In this document: positions 14,624-15,278 of the stretch, piece after piece
How positions within the stretch are numbered: the stretch's first letter is position 1
Layout: every line of letters begins with the position of its first letter
Source of the DNA: Deltaproteobacteria bacterium
Lineage (GTDB): Bacteria > Desulfobacterota > Desulfobacteria > Desulfobacterales > ETH-SRB1
Assembly: GCA_019309665.1 (NCBI GenBank)
Contig: JAFDFV010000110.1
Coordinates: 1 to 15,278, forward strand
Reading direction: 5' to 3'
Length of the DNA: 15,278 nt
The notes under the pieces: model-generated
Database searches by the model: none
Told to the model about the DNA's origin: nothing
What the model saw: only the letters and a program-made list of their open reading frames with translations
Program-made: the position numbers and the translations under genes

Positions 14624-15278
14624 TTAAGAGGCTTGAAAACACAGCCTTTCCAGGTTCAAAATTTTGCTGGTGCCTGCAACTGTTGTACCGTAAAGATATA
14701 GCGGCTTATGATACTCCTCTGAGAGAGAAATCAACTGAGACAAGCTGTCATTTACTACTGTTGAGCCTGTCGCCAAAATAACATCACAGATTTTAAAAAG
14801 CTCTTCTGTCTTTTCCCTGCCGTCCCATATAAGTGTTCCATATTTTATTTTGTTGATATTCTCTTTATCCAGGTCTGCTACTTTGATATTTTCCACGGGT
14901 AACCCTTTGGAAAAATAATCTATTATAGCCGGCTGGAATCCAACAATTCCAACCTTCACGTCAGCACTGTATTTATCAATGATTGTCCTTGCTATCTCCC
15001 TGGCGCATAATTCAGGTTCCTTGTTTTTGCAGTGAATAGTCTTGTCGGCTGCGTCCACGTATCGCATTACAGCGTTGAGCGTAGCAATAAAAAGGGCTCG
15101 ATCATTGTTATCTGTTAATTTTAATTCAAGTATTTTTTTGAGCTTACCCTTGAAATTCCCTGGGGCATCTGTGAATGCCTGTCCCAAGGCATTCTTGAAA
15201 TCCGCCTGGATCAAGAATTCCTTGCCTTGAAGCAAAGGAAAATCCTTTCTTTCTGTTTCACCTATAGCCTCTTCAGAT
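14624..15278 (-). CDS. DUF364/Rossmann-like putative metal-chelation protein (5' partial)
   Basis: The frame is open to the window edge (SEEAIGETERKDFPLLQGKE precedes the TTG at 15235), so about 217 C-terminal residues are visible and the start lies outside. Seen: AFTDAPGNFKGKL and ALFIATLNAVMRYVDAAD (DUF4213-like N-terminal part), HCKNKEPELCAREIA, then the DUF364 half with KVGIVGFQPAIIDYF, VADLDKENIN, CDVILATGSTVVND and YLYGTTVAGTSKILNL. Known: DUF364 (PF04016) is described as a putative heavy-metal-chelation domain and is often found by metal transporters; no reaction is established. It is on the same strand as the porin-ABC-nifV genes but separated from them by about 190 bases with a REP. 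Shared function with that operon is inference. Confidence 0.8.
   Translation of the reverse strand, partial: SEEAIGETERKDFPLLQGKEFLIQADFKNALGQAFTDAPGNFKGKLKKILELKLTDNNDRALFIATLNAVMRYVDAADKTIHCKNKEPELCAREIARTIIDKYSADVKVGIVGFQPAIIDYFSKGLPVENIKVADLDKENINKIKYGTLIWDGREKTEELFKICDVILATGSTVVNDSLSQLISLSEEYHKPLYLYGTTVAGTSKILNLERLCFQAS

Noticed and set aside
14391..14642. 83-codon minus-strand ORF across the DUF364-porin gap
   Set aside because: It runs through the REP palindrome, whose GC-rich arms create spurious open frames, and it overlaps both the porin start and the DUF364 end.

Overview
The window reads like a chromosomal segment of a Gram-negative anaerobe, most likely a member of the Desulfobacterota (former Deltaproteobacteria). 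This rests on protein families only: a 2-hydroxyacyl-CoA dehydratase activase-type protein, a NifV-type homocitrate synthase, a DUF364 protein, an outer-membrane barrel, and a dense set of decayed REP, IS91-like and integron-like elements. No rRNA or tRNA gene was seen, so the taxonomy is inference.

Left part (1-6763, + strand). The window opens inside a large activase/dehydratase-like protein. It is followed by a small Gly/Arg-rich ORF whose Cys-rich end appears to be replaced by a scrap of a REP-associated transposase. Next come a CPA2-type cation/proton antiporter, which seems to lack about 15 residues around its ion-binding region, and a two-CBS-domain protein. A 172-bp element with 19-bp terminal inverted repeats and a frameshifted MFS transporter remnant follow. 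A phasin-like protein is then translationally coupled (TGATG) to a UbiB/ABC1 atypical kinase.

Middle part (6764-8933) is a graveyard of mobile DNA with one intact pair of genes. A 53-codon remnant of an integron-type integrase start lies on the minus strand. Facing away from it is a hicBA toxin-antitoxin pair, followed 3 bases after the hicA stop by an attC-like hairpin with a bulged base. This is the normal layout of an integron (integrase divergent from cassettes), so I read it as a degraded integron that kept one hicBA cassette. Beyond it, two inverted copies of a GGGTCAA...TTGACCC palindrome bracket the first 26 codons of a REP-associated Y1 transposase. That fragment is joined to an oppositely oriented IS91-like transposase fragment carrying a nonsense codon. 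A second tyrosine-recombinase N-terminal remnant follows.

Right part (8934-15278, - strand) is a compact gene cluster, read right to left: a DUF364 protein (5' end outside the window), a REP palindrome, an alginate-export-type outer-membrane barrel, a TauA/SsuA/NMT1-type lipoprotein-free binding protein with a signal peptide, an ABC permease, a TOBE-bearing ABC ATPase with a Cys-rich tail, and a homocitrate synthase (nifV). Gaps from porin to nifV are small or overlapping (47, -4, 1 and 35 bases), which indicates one transcription unit. No nitrogenase gene is present. Pairing homocitrate synthesis with a complete outer-membrane/periplasm/inner-membrane uptake route and a putative metal-chelation protein is the most interesting feature of the window. 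It suggests acquisition of a metal oxyanion or a homocitrate-metal complex, but substrate and function are inferred only from gene context.
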